DNA of 6,373 nucleotides from Chloroflexota bacterium (lineage in GTDB: Bacteria; Chloroflexota; Dehalococcoidia; Dehalococcoidales; UBA3254). The position numbers were made by a program, and so were the translations under genes. The stretch is from NCBI GenBank assembly GCA_017860765.1, contig JAGDMY010000088.1, forward strand, positions 1-6,373, in the 5' to 3' direction. This document shows, piece after piece, positions 1 through 6,203 of this stretch (position 1 is its first letter; the number at the start of each line of letters is the position of its first letter). The notes under the pieces are model-generated. The model saw nothing but the letters and a program-made list of their open reading frames with translations. It did not search any database and was not told where the DNA came from.

Positions 1-943
1 ATCGGAGCTAATAGGCCAACCGGTGACGGCCTTAAAAGAATGTGTGGGGCCGGAGGTTGAAAAGGCAGTTTCCGGGATGAAAAGCGGAGACCTGATACTA
101 CTGGAGAATTTACGTTTTCATCCCGAGGAAGAGGCTAACACCCCTGATTTTGCCCGATCCTTGGCCAAACTAGCTGAGGTCTACGTGGATGATGCTTTCG
201 GGGCCGCCCATCGGGCGCATGCTTCGGTTACCGGAGTGGCCCAGTACCTGCCAGCAGTCGCCGGGTTCCTGATGGAGAAAGAGCTTAATTTTTTGGGGAA
301 GTTGTTAGAAAATCCGGCCCATCCTTTTATCGCTGTGATGGGCGGGGCCAAGGTGAGTGATAAGCTGGGAGTAATTCAAAATATTCTGGACAAGGTCGAG
401 GCCTTGCTGATCGGTGGTGGCATGGCAGCCAATTTCCTAAAGGCTCAGGGTTACGGCGTGGGAGCTTCGGCAGTGGAAGAAGACCAGCTTGATTATACTA
501 AGGAAATGTTAAAGCAGGCCCAATCCAAAGGGGTGCGCTTCCTATTACCTGTGGATGTCATCGCCAGTGAAAAGCTGGAAAGTGGCGCTCCTTACAGGGT
601 CTGTTCAGTGAAGGAGATCCCCGACAAGTGGGTAATTGCCGATATCGGTCCCGAGACGACCAGGCAATTTGCGCGGGAAATTCAGAAGAGCAAAACGGTT
701 TTCTGGAACGGGCCCATGGGAGTTTTTGAGTTAGAGGCCTTTGCCCAGGGAACCAGGGGTGTAGCCAGGGCGCTGGCCGATAGCCAGGCCACTACCGTCG
801 TGGGGGGTGGTTCCACCGGAGAGGCGGTTGAAGAAATGGGGTTGGCGGGCAAAATGACGCATGTCTCCACGGGTGGTGGTGCTTCTCTGGAGCTATTGGA
901 GGGAAAAGAGCTTCCAGGGGTAGCGGTACTGAAGAATAAATAG
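1..943 (+). CDS. pgk: Phosphoglycerate kinase, 5'-truncated by window edge
   Basis: This cytosolic glycolytic enzyme transfers the acyl phosphate of 1,3-bisphosphoglycerate to ADP, giving 3-phosphoglycerate and ATP. The frame is open from base 2 (Ser-Glu-Leu-Ile-Gly) to the TAG at 941-943, about 313 codons. The family is usually near 394 residues, so roughly the first 80 are missing beyond the window. A GTG at 23 is an internal Val codon, not a start. Family motifs appear in order: [25 protein letters not shown] (substrate-binding Arg residues), [38 protein letters not shown], and [20 protein letters not shown] near the end. One oddity: the nucleotide-site motif normally GGGD(S/T) reads GGGST, with Ser at 812-814. 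pyk follows 57 bases downstream on the same strand. The usual Firmicutes neighbour tpiA is absent. Identity is very secure. Confidence 0.97.
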   Translation, partial: SELIGQPVTALKECVGPEVEKAVSGMKSGDLILLENLRFHPEEEANTPDFARSLAKLAEVYVDDAFGAAHRAHASVTGVAQYLPAVAGFLMEKELNFLGKLLENPAHPFIAVMGGAKVSDKLGVIQNILDKVEALLIGGGMAANFLKAQGYGVGASAVEEDQLDYTKEMLKQAQSKGVRFLLPVDVIASEKLESGAPYRVCSVKEIPDKWVIADIGPETTRQFAREIQKSKTVFWNGPMGVFELEAFAQGTRGVARALADSQATTVVGGGSTGEAVEEMGLAGKMTHVSTGGGASLELLEGKELPGVAVLKNK

Positions 944-949
944 CAGTTA

Positions 950-968
950 GCCGAAGTCAATGTTCGGT
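950..968 (+). other. Small stem-loop between pgk and pyk
   Basis: GCCGAA (950-955) can pair with TTCGGT (963-968, one G-T wobble) around a 7-base loop. No T-tract follows, so it does not look like an intrinsic terminator. An alternative, mutually exclusive pairing exists between TTAGCC at 947-952 and GGCTTAA at 973-979, with one bulge. It could be an mRNA processing or stability element in a pgk-pyk transcript, or chance. Low certainty. Confidence 0.2.
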
Positions 969-1000
969 GCCTGGCTTAAGGCTGATTGTGGCGAGCTTGC

Positions 1001-2437
1001 ATGTCATACAGACACCATTTGAACCAGCGGACCAAGATCATTTGCACTCTGGGACCGGGCGTAGCTGCGCCGAAGACTATGGAGCGCCTTATACAGGCAG
1101 GCATGAATATCGGCAGGCTGAACCTCTCGCATGGAACTCTCGAAGAACACGCCGGCTACATCAGGAATATCAGAGAGGCAGCCAAACGTCTGGGCCAGAA
1201 TATCGCTGTCATAATCGATTTGCCCGGACCAAAATACCGGACCGGCAAAATGAAAACCGGCGCTGCGATATTGAAAAGGGGTTCAGAAGTTGTACTGACC
1301 ACTCGCGCCATTGCAGGAGACGACCGCACCATCCCTATCAACCATCATTCTTTACATAAAGATGTCAAAATCGGCAGTTCCATCCTGGTTGACGATGGAG
1401 CCATACAGCTGGCGGTACGGGGCTTCCGGGGCAAGGATATCGTCTGTCGCGTGATCGTGGGTGGAAAAGTTTCGGCGGGGAGAGGGGTAGTGGTCCCCGG
1501 TGTCCACATTTCTGAACCTTTTGTGACAGGCAGTCTTCGCAAACACCTGGACTTTGCAATTGAGCAAAAAGCGGACTATCTTGCTTTATCCTTTGTAAGC
1601 GGTTCAAAAGACATCGATCGGGTAAGAGAAATCCTGCAGAGAAAAAAGGCGGATATTCCCTTAATAGCCAAGATTGAACGCGGCGAAGCTATCCGGAATT
1701 TTGCTGATATTCTGGCGGCCAGTGACGGGGTGATGGTGGCGCGGGGTGATATGGGTGTCGAAATTCCCCTTAAGGAAGTCCCCCTGGTACAGAAGGATAT
1801 CATACGCCAATGCAATGTCGCCGGAAAGGCGGTAATCACGGCCACGCAAATGCTGGAATCAATGGTAAACGCGCCAAGGCCGACCCGGGCGGAAGTCACT
1901 GACGTGGCCAACGCCATCATGGATGGGACCGATGCTATAATGCTTTCCGCTGAGACCTCCATCGGCCGTTACCCTGTTCAGGCAGTCAAAATGATGTACG
2001 AGATTGCTCAAGAAACAGAGCGCCATTTGCCTTATGAGCAACTATTAACGCAGAGAGGGGCGTGGTTGAAACACCAGACCGATGAACTCATCAGCTATAA
2101 TGCCTGCTACACGGCACACTGGCTAAAAGCTGCCGCCATTGTCGCTTTTACACAGTCCGGCAGCACCGCCCGGAGGGTCTCCAAATACCGTCCGGCGGTG
2201 CCGGTGATAGCCATAACTCCGGTACATGAGATTGCCGCCCGATTGGTGTTATACTGGGGCGTTCAAGCTTTCCAGGTCGCCAGCGCATCCTCGGTAGATG
2301 ACCTTTTTGATATCGGTTCCGGGCTGGTGAAAGAGCTCGGGTTTGCCAAACAGGGCGATTTAATAATTATCACCGGAGGTGTGCCTGTAGGCCTTGCCGG
2401 GACAACGAACCTCCTAAAAGTGCAGGTGGTCCGGTAA
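1001..2437 (+). CDS. pyk: Pyruvate kinase, potassium-independent type, no C-terminal extension
   Basis: Catalyses the last step of glycolysis, phosphoenolpyruvate plus ADP to pyruvate plus ATP, in the cytosol. From the ATG at 1001 the protein has 478 residues. Visible motifs: RTKIICTLGP (10-19), RLNLSHG (39-45, with the Asn and Ser that line the cation site), DLPGPKYRTG (73-82), the B domain at about 85-170, the active-site IAKIER with catalytic Lys224 and metal ligand Glu226, ARGDMGVEIP with Asp250, ITATQMLESM, and MLSAETSIGRYP. The C-terminal domain ends with GVPVGLAGTTNLLKV. Lys78 and Leu74 replace the Glu and Thr of potassium-dependent enzymes. It lacks the extra PEP-utiliser-like domain of Bacillus-type enzymes. 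An in-frame TTG at 986 would add five residues. Both starts have weak ribosome sites (AAGG at 978-981, GGCGAG at 990-995); ATG 1001 fits the family N-terminus better. It probably shares a transcript with pgk. Confidence 0.97.
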   Translation: MSYRHHLNQRTKIICTLGPGVAAPKTMERLIQAGMNIGRLNLSHGTLEEHAGYIRNIREAAKRLGQNIAVIIDLPGPKYRTGKMKTGAAILKRGSEVVLTTRAIAGDDRTIPINHHSLHKDVKIGSSILVDDGAIQLAVRGFRGKDIVCRVIVGGKVSAGRGVVVPGVHISEPFVTGSLRKHLDFAIEQKADYLALSFVSGSKDIDRVREILQRKKADIPLIAKIERGEAIRNFADILAASDGVMVARGDMGVEIPLKEVPLVQKDIIRQCNVAGKAVITATQMLESMVNAPRPTRAEVTDVANAIMDGTDAIMLSAETSIGRYPVQAVKMMYEIAQETERHLPYEQLLTQRGAWLKHQTDELISYNACYTAHWLKAAAIVAFTQSGSTARRVSKYRPAVPVIAITPVHEIAARLVLYWGVQAFQVASASSVDDLFDIGSGLVKELGFAKQGDLIIITGGVPVGLAGTTNLLKVQVVR

Positions 2438-2464
2438 TGCCCCTATGCCTTTCCCGTATGATGC

Positions 2465-2493
2465 CCGCCTGCAACTGGTGAAGATGCAAGCGG
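2465..2493 (+). other. Imperfect stem-loop between pyk and the MFS gene
   Basis: CCGCCTGC (2465-2472) can pair with GCAAGCGG (2486-2493) at 7 of 8 positions around a 13-base loop. The short T-run that follows (2508-2512) lies 14 bases beyond the stem, too far for a standard intrinsic terminator. It sits just before the ribosome site of the transporter. It may weaken read-through from pyk or be chance. I found no clear sigma-A promoter in this gap: TATGAT at 2457-2462 has no matching -35 box. Confidence 0.25.
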
Positions 2494-2498
2494 AAACT

Positions 2499-2539
2499 GA
2501 GGAGGAGTTTTTATCTTAATGACAACAGGAGGTACCATG
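2499..2539 (+). promoter_or_regulatory. Tandem ribosome binding sites with two candidate ATG starts
   Basis: GAGGAGGAG at 2499-2507 precedes ATG 2519 by 11 bases, which is rather long. A second, equally strong site AGGAGG (2527-2532) lies inside the first six codons and precedes the in-frame ATG 2537 by only 4 bases, which is short. Either start, or both, could be used; the proteins would be 530 or 524 residues. The sequence does not settle the choice. Confidence 0.6.
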
Positions 2540-4111
2540 AGTCAATCCGGGCCAGCGGTCACAGCCGGGGGAAAACGGAAATGGGGAGTGCTGACGGTCA
2601 TTTCTTTTTCTCTCTTTATGGTCTTGCTGGACGTCACCATAGTTAACATCGCTTTGCCACATATCATGACCTCTCTTAAAGTAAGCCTTTCTTCGATTGA
2701 ATGGGTAATCAATGTATATGTCCTGGTTTTTGCCGTTTTGCTTCTAACACTGGGGAAATTGGGTGATATCTTCGGGCGCAAGCGCCTGTTCCTCATCGGG
2801 TTGGGTATTTTTACTCTCTCATCTCTGGGGTGCTTCCTGGCGCAGAACTATGTTACCCTGCTGGTCTTCCGGGGTGTGCAAGCGATCGGCGGCGCGGCGA
2901 TGATGCCAGCGACCCTTTCTCTTCTGAATGTCGAATTCGGGCAAAGCCAGAGAGGGTTGGCGCTGGGGATCTGGGGGGCAGTTGCAGGCGCGGCTAATGC
3001 TTTAGGCCCCATAATCGGCGGTGCTTTGGTGGACACCTGGGCCTGGAACTATATCTTTGTAATCAACGTACCCATCGGTATCGGAGGTTTTATTGCTGCT
3101 ACCATGGTAGTCAAAGAATCTAGGGACCCGGCGGCGACCCGGCATATAGACATTCCCGGGGTAATTATCATTTCCATCGCCTTATTCTGTTTGACTTTCG
3201 CCCTGGTAGAAGGCCAAAAATACGGCTGGACATCCCCCACCATCCTGAGCCTGTTCGCGCTGTTCGTGATAGGCATGATAGCTTTTGTTATCGTCGAATT
3301 AAGGACGGCCGATCCCCTGGCCCAGCTCCGCCTTTTCCGCAATCGCACCTTTGCCGCCGGTAACTTCGTCGGCTTGGTGGTGATGTTCGGACTAATTGGA
3401 GTGGTTTTTCTGGTGGTCTTGTTCTTACAAATAGTCCTGGGATTCAGTGCCTTCAAGGCCGGACTGACAATGCTGCCTCTGCCTGTGGTGATAATTTTCG
3501 TGGCCCCCTTTGCCGGAAGAATGACTGACCGGATAGGGGGCCGCTGGCTTTTATTTGCGGGGACTGCGATTACTGCCATCGGTATTTATCTGATGTCTGA
3601 TCTCACCAGCGCCACTTCAGAGACCAGTCTGATATTACCTATGGCTGTCTGTGGCCTGGGGATGGGACTGGTAATGGCCCCTGTGACTACTGTCGTAATG
3701 GCCAGCACTCCGCTGCAACAGTCCGGGATGGGAGCCGGTATTCTAGCGACTATGAGGCAAATCGGGTCTGTGATGGGCATTTCTGTACTGGGAGCGATTC
3801 TGCAGAACCAGCTGGCCAACAACATCACCAATGCTCTGGCGAAAGTGCCTCAAATACCTTCAGCCATACGGGACCAGATCGTTCAGGCCCTGACCTCCGG
3901 AACAATTGGTGTGGGAGGGGCTAACGTTCCCGGCAATATACCTTCGTTTATCCGCGACGCACTGATAATACTTTTTAAGGACCAGTTTGCTATGAGTTTG
4001 AATACTGCCATGAAGGTGGGGATTATTGTGCTTCTGGTTGGGACAGCATCCTCGTTGTTGATATCCAGCCATATACGCAAAACAAAGAGACCCATAAGTA
4101 GTATGGAGTAA
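2519..4111 (+). CDS. DHA2-family (EmrB/QacA type) major facilitator drug:H+ antiporter
   Basis: A 530-residue integral membrane protein of the 14-helix DHA2 branch, whose members export drugs or other toxic compounds using the proton gradient. Motif D1 LDVTIVNIALP is in helix 1 (37-47, with membrane Asp38). Motif A GKLGDIFGRKR follows helix 2 (79-89). A motif B-like RGVQAIGGA lies at 118-126. The antiporter motif C region ends in ALGPIIGG (about 153-168). About 14 hydrophobic segments are recognisable, starting near residues 24, 62, 88, 111, 147, 177, 212, 240, 283, 315, 343, 369, 405 and 498. A polar loop of about 65 residues separates the last two, as is usual for this family. The C-terminus is short and basic (HIRKTKR). 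No EmrA-like membrane fusion partner or regulator is adjacent, so the substrate cannot be inferred. It follows pyk by 81 bases and converges on gpmA. The start could instead be ATG 2537. Confidence 0.92.
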   Translation: MTTGGTMSQSGPAVTAGGKRKWGVLTVISFSLFMVLLDVTIVNIALPHIMTSLKVSLSSIEWVINVYVLVFAVLLLTLGKLGDIFGRKRLFLIGLGIFTLSSLGCFLAQNYVTLLVFRGVQAIGGAAMMPATLSLLNVEFGQSQRGLALGIWGAVAGAANALGPIIGGALVDTWAWNYIFVINVPIGIGGFIAATMVVKESRDPAATRHIDIPGVIIISIALFCLTFALVEGQKYGWTSPTILSLFALFVIGMIAFVIVELRTADPLAQLRLFRNRTFAAGNFVGLVVMFGLIGVVFLVVLFLQIVLGFSAFKAGLTMLPLPVVIIFVAPFAGRMTDRIGGRWLLFAGTAITAIGIYLMSDLTSATSETSLILPMAVCGLGMGLVMAPVTTVVMASTPLQQSGMGAGILATMRQIGSVMGISVLGAILQNQLANNITNALAKVPQIPSAIRDQIVQALTSGTIGVGGANVPGNIPSFIRDALIILFKDQFAMSLNTAMKVGIIVLLVGTASSLLISSHIRKTKRPISSME

Positions 4112-4135
4112 GGAGCGGGGGAGCCTGGAGATGGA

Positions 4136-4168
4136 GCCGGGTCAGGGTTTGGTTTTTCCCTGCCTGGC
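4136..4168. terminator. Stem-loop at the convergent MFS/gpmA junction
   Basis: GCCGGG (4136-4141) plus CAGGG (4143-4147), with T4142 bulged, pairs with CCCTGCCTGGC (4158-4168). This makes an 11-pair stem including one G-T wobble, around a 10-base T/G-rich loop. It lies between the two converging stop codons and includes the end of gpmA, whose TGA is at 4142-4144. No T-tract follows on either strand, so it is not a canonical intrinsic terminator. It could act as a two-way transcript end or 3'-end stabiliser. The hairpin is seen; its role is inferred. Confidence 0.4.
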
Positions 4169-4891
4169 GACAGCTTCCATAGCCCTCCGGACATCCTCGT
4201 CGCTTCCCAGATAATAGTGCCGCAGGGGTTTAAGCCCGTCATCAAGCTCATAGACCAAAGGGATGCCGGTGGGGATGTTCAAGCCGACTATCTCCGAATC
4301 AGCCACGTTATCCAGATATTTGACCAGAGCGCGCAAACTGTTTCCATGAGCTGAGATGATCACTCTTTGGCCGGAGCCGATCGCCGGGGCCAGCACTTCG
4401 TGCCAGTAGGGCATAAAGCGGGCAACTGTATCCTTAAGGCTTTCAGTCAGGGGGATATCCTGGATTTTCAGAACCCGATATCGCGGGTCGTTTCCCGGGT
4501 AGCGGGGGTCATCCGTGGTTAAAGCAGGGGGCTGGATATCATAGCTCCGCCGCCAGATAAAGACCTGCTGTTCTCCGTATTTGGCTGCCATCTCAGACTT
4601 GTTCAGGCCCTGTAACGCACCATAATGCCTCTCGTTTAATCTCCACGAGATCTGGACCGGGATCCACATCAGATCCATTTGCTCCTGAATAATCCAGAGG
4701 GTGCGGATGGCCCTCTTCAGCACCGAAGTAAAAGCAACCTCAAAGACATATCCCTGCTCTTTGAGTATTTGACCGGCTTTAGTGGCTTCTTCCCGGCCTC
4801 TTTCCGATAAATCCACATCGGTCCAGCCGGTAAAGCGGTTCTCCTTATTCCAGGTGCTTTCTCCATGTCTCACGAGTACCAGCTTAAACAT
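4142..4891 (-). CDS. gpmA: 2,3-bisphosphoglycerate-dependent phosphoglycerate mutase
   Basis: Interconverts 3-phosphoglycerate and 2-phosphoglycerate in glycolysis and gluconeogenesis through a phosphohistidine intermediate primed by 2,3-bisphosphoglycerate. The protein is 249 residues, matching the family length. [10 protein letters not shown] carries the phosphorylated His9. [15 protein letters not shown] follows (18-32). Arg60 lies in [26 protein letters not shown] contains catalytic Glu87, and [16 protein letters not shown] contains the second His182. Near the end, [13 protein letters not shown] matches the dPGM family, so this is the cofactor-dependent enzyme rather than a fructose-2,6-bisphosphatase or CobC relative. 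All expected catalytic residues are present. The start ATG (4889-4891) gives the standard short N-terminus; the ribosome site is only a G-rich stretch at 4898-4903. It lies 84 bases downstream of the YchF-like gene with no clear promoter of its own, so co-transcription is likely. Confidence 0.97.
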   Translation of the reverse strand: MFKLVLVRHGESTWNKENRFTGWTDVDLSERGREEATKAGQILKEQGYVFEVAFTSVLKRAIRTLWIIQEQMDLMWIPVQISWRLNERHYGALQGLNKSEMAAKYGEQQVFIWRRSYDIQPPALTTDDPRYPGNDPRYRVLKIQDIPLTESLKDTVARFMPYWHEVLAPAIGSGQRVIISAHGNSLRALVKYLDNVADSEIVGLNIPTGIPLVYELDDGLKPLRHYYLGSDEDVRRAMEAVARQGKTKP

Positions 4892-4910
4892 ATCGATTCC
4901 CCCGGAGCCT

Positions 4911-4951
4911 CAATTGTTCTGGGCTGAATCCCCCGATCGCCCGGTTAATTG
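4911..4951 (-). other. Interrupted inverted repeat upstream of gpmA
   Basis: Read on the minus strand, CAATT and AATTG (plus 4947-4951 and 4911-4915) flank an inner GGGC/GCCC pair (plus 4939-4942 and 4921-4924), making a two-part stem with small internal loops and a 14-base top loop. It lies in the 84-base gap between the YchF-like gene and gpmA. It could be an operator or an mRNA structure, or chance; there is no T-tract. Confidence 0.2.
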
Positions 4952-4975
4952 CTGAAAACGAAGCGGTGATCATCT

Positions 4976-6079
4976 TTAGACATTGAACAGGAAATTGATC
5001 ACGTCGCCGTCATCGACAACGTAGGTCTTGCCCTCCAGGCGCAGTAGCCCCTGCTTTTTGGCTTCCACCAGGCCGCCGACCCGCAGCAAATCGGTGTAAT
5101 TTATTACTTCCGCCCGGATGAATCCTCTTTCAATATCGGTGTGGACCTTGCCCGCGGCTTTAACAGCTTCCGTTCCCCTCTTAATAGGCCAGGCGCGGCA
5201 TTCATCCTCGCCGACGGTAAGGAAGGAGATCAAATCCAATAACTCATATGACACCTTAATGGTCCGATCGAGGCCGGTCTCCTGCATCCCGAATTCCTGG
5301 CGGAACTCCTGCATCGCCTCATCTCCGAGCTGGGAGAGCTCCATCTCCAGTTTGCCGCAGGAGGCGATGATACGACATTTGGGCTTGGCGTAACGCCGGT
5401 TCAGATCCTCTTCAAGAGCTTTGGCCTGGGGCAGCCCTTCTTCGCCGATGTTGACCACGGTCAGCAACGGCTTGGCGGTTAGAAACTGATAATTGCTGAC
5501 GGACTTGATTTCCTCCGGCGTTAGCTGGAGCTCCCGGGCCGGCAGGTCTTTTTCAAGGCTGGCCTTGATTTTCAGCAAAGTTTCCTGCTCTTTAAGCACT
5601 GCCTGGCGTTCGGCCGGTTTAGCTGCCTTCAGTGAGCCCTCCATCTTTTCCAGTCTTCTTTCCAATATAGCCAGGTCGGAAAAAGCCAATTCCATATTCA
5701 TGGCTTCGATGTCCCTGGAGACGTCCAGACTGCCTTCCGGATGGGGCAGGCTATCATCCTTGAAGGCGCGGACGACATTGACCAGGACGTCCACGGTGCT
5801 GAGCTGGTTTAGCAGCTGTCCGCCGATGCCCTTGTCTACAGCCATCTCCTTAAGGGAGGCCCCAATATCGATGTATTTGACCTCGGCATGCACAATCTTT
5901 TTAGGATGAAAGATTTCGGCTAACCTGTGTATTCGATCGTCAGGTACACTGGCCATGCCAATATTGGCCTGAGCTTTAGCAGAATAACCGCCGATGGCAG
6001 CTTTACCCCTGGTTAAGCCATTAAAAATGGTGGTCTTACCGCTTTTCGTCAGACCAATAATTCCAATATCTACGCTCAT
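4976..6079 (-). CDS. Divergent YchF-like (Obg-superfamily) P-loop NTPase with C-terminal TGS domain
   Basis: A soluble 367-residue protein; E. coli YchF has 363. YchF proteins are Obg-related NTPases that often prefer ATP and associate with ribosomes. The P-loop is GLTKSGKT (9-16), where most YchF proteins read GLPNVGKS. SVPDDRIHRLAEIFHPKK (44-61) matches the segment after switch I. The G3 motif, normally DIAG, reads DIGA (71-74). G4 is NIGE (210-213), the NxxE form typical of YchF instead of NKxD. Residues 135-195 look helical and probably form the coiled-coil arm. The TGS region (about 282-367) is close to standard: FLTVGEDECRAW, HTDIERGFIRAEVI, EGKTYVVDDGD, and terminal FNV. The start ATG has a good site, AAGGA (6086-6090), 6 bases upstream. 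A promoter lies at 6145-6173, and gpmA follows downstream. It may be a YchF paralogue rather than the housekeeping copy, so I give no gene symbol. Confidence 0.85.
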   Translation of the reverse strand: MSVDIGIIGLTKSGKTTIFNGLTRGKAAIGGYSAKAQANIGMASVPDDRIHRLAEIFHPKKIVHAEVKYIDIGASLKEMAVDKGIGGQLLNQLSTVDVLVNVVRAFKDDSLPHPEGSLDVSRDIEAMNMELAFSDLAILERRLEKMEGSLKAAKPAERQAVLKEQETLLKIKASLEKDLPARELQLTPEEIKSVSNYQFLTAKPLLTVVNIGEEGLPQAKALEEDLNRRYAKPKCRIIASCGKLEMELSQLGDEAMQEFRQEFGMQETGLDRTIKVSYELLDLISFLTVGEDECRAWPIKRGTEAVKAAGKVHTDIERGFIRAEVINYTDLLRVGGLVEAKKQGLLRLEGKTYVVDDGDVINFLFNV

Positions 6080-6144
6080 CAGCTTTCCTTACCAGGTTGA
6101 ACTATTTAACTAAACTTTATATCGTCCCGTGGAAATCCAGTTCC

Positions 6145-6173
6145 ATTGTACTCTGTAAACCGGCATTGTTCAA
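6145..6173 (-). promoter_or_regulatory. Sigma-A-like promoter for the YchF-like gene
   Basis: On the minus strand, TTGAAC (plus 6168-6173) and TACAAT (plus 6145-6150) are separated by exactly 17 bases. The -10 matches consensus at 5 of 6 positions and the -35 at 4 of 6. Transcription would start near 6138, leaving a leader of about 58 bases before the ATG at 6079. A second TATAAA on the same strand (about 6117-6122) has no good -35 partner. Confidence 0.55.
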
Positions 6174-6203
6174 AAAAAGGAAGCGCACAATCAGAGAGCA
6201 TCC
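6172..6203 (-). terminator. Weak intrinsic terminator after the histidine kinase
   Basis: On the minus strand GGATGC (plus 6198-6203) can pair with GCTTCC (plus 6179-6184) at five of six positions, followed directly by seven T residues (plus 6172-6178). The stem overlaps the kinase stop codon region. The stem is short with a 13-base loop, so termination may be inefficient. The T-tract overlaps the -35 box of the following promoter. Confidence 0.4.

Noticed and set aside
967..1359. Plus-strand 130-codon frame overlapping the start of pyk
   Set aside because: It lies in another frame of pyruvate kinase, whose motifs occupy the same bases. The translation is Arg/His-rich and unlike any protein I know.
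2434..2462. Possible promoter before the transporter (TATGAT at 2457-2462)
   Set aside because: No -35-like sequence lies 16-18 bases upstream, and there is no extended -10 TG.
3049..3579. Minus-strand 176-codon frame inside the transporter
   Set aside because: It is antisense to well-formed membrane helices and MFS motifs, and its composition (Pro/Thr/Ile-rich) is typical of a shadow frame.
4111..4138. Repeated GGAG units after the transporter stop
   Set aside because: Irregular purine-rich repetition over fewer than 30 bases. It resembles Shine-Dalgarno sequences, but no plus-strand gene follows.
4967..4972. Palindrome TGATCA near the YchF-like stop
   Set aside because: A six-base palindrome is expected by chance and has no larger symmetric context.
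4892..4975. Separate promoter for gpmA
   Set aside because: I found no -35/-10 pair with acceptable spacing on the minus strand. Co-transcription with the YchF-like gene is simpler.
5493..5909. Plus-strand 138-codon frame inside the YchF-like gene
   Set aside because: It is Ser-rich and antisense to a gene with clear P-loop and TGS motifs. I see no supporting ribosome site or family match.
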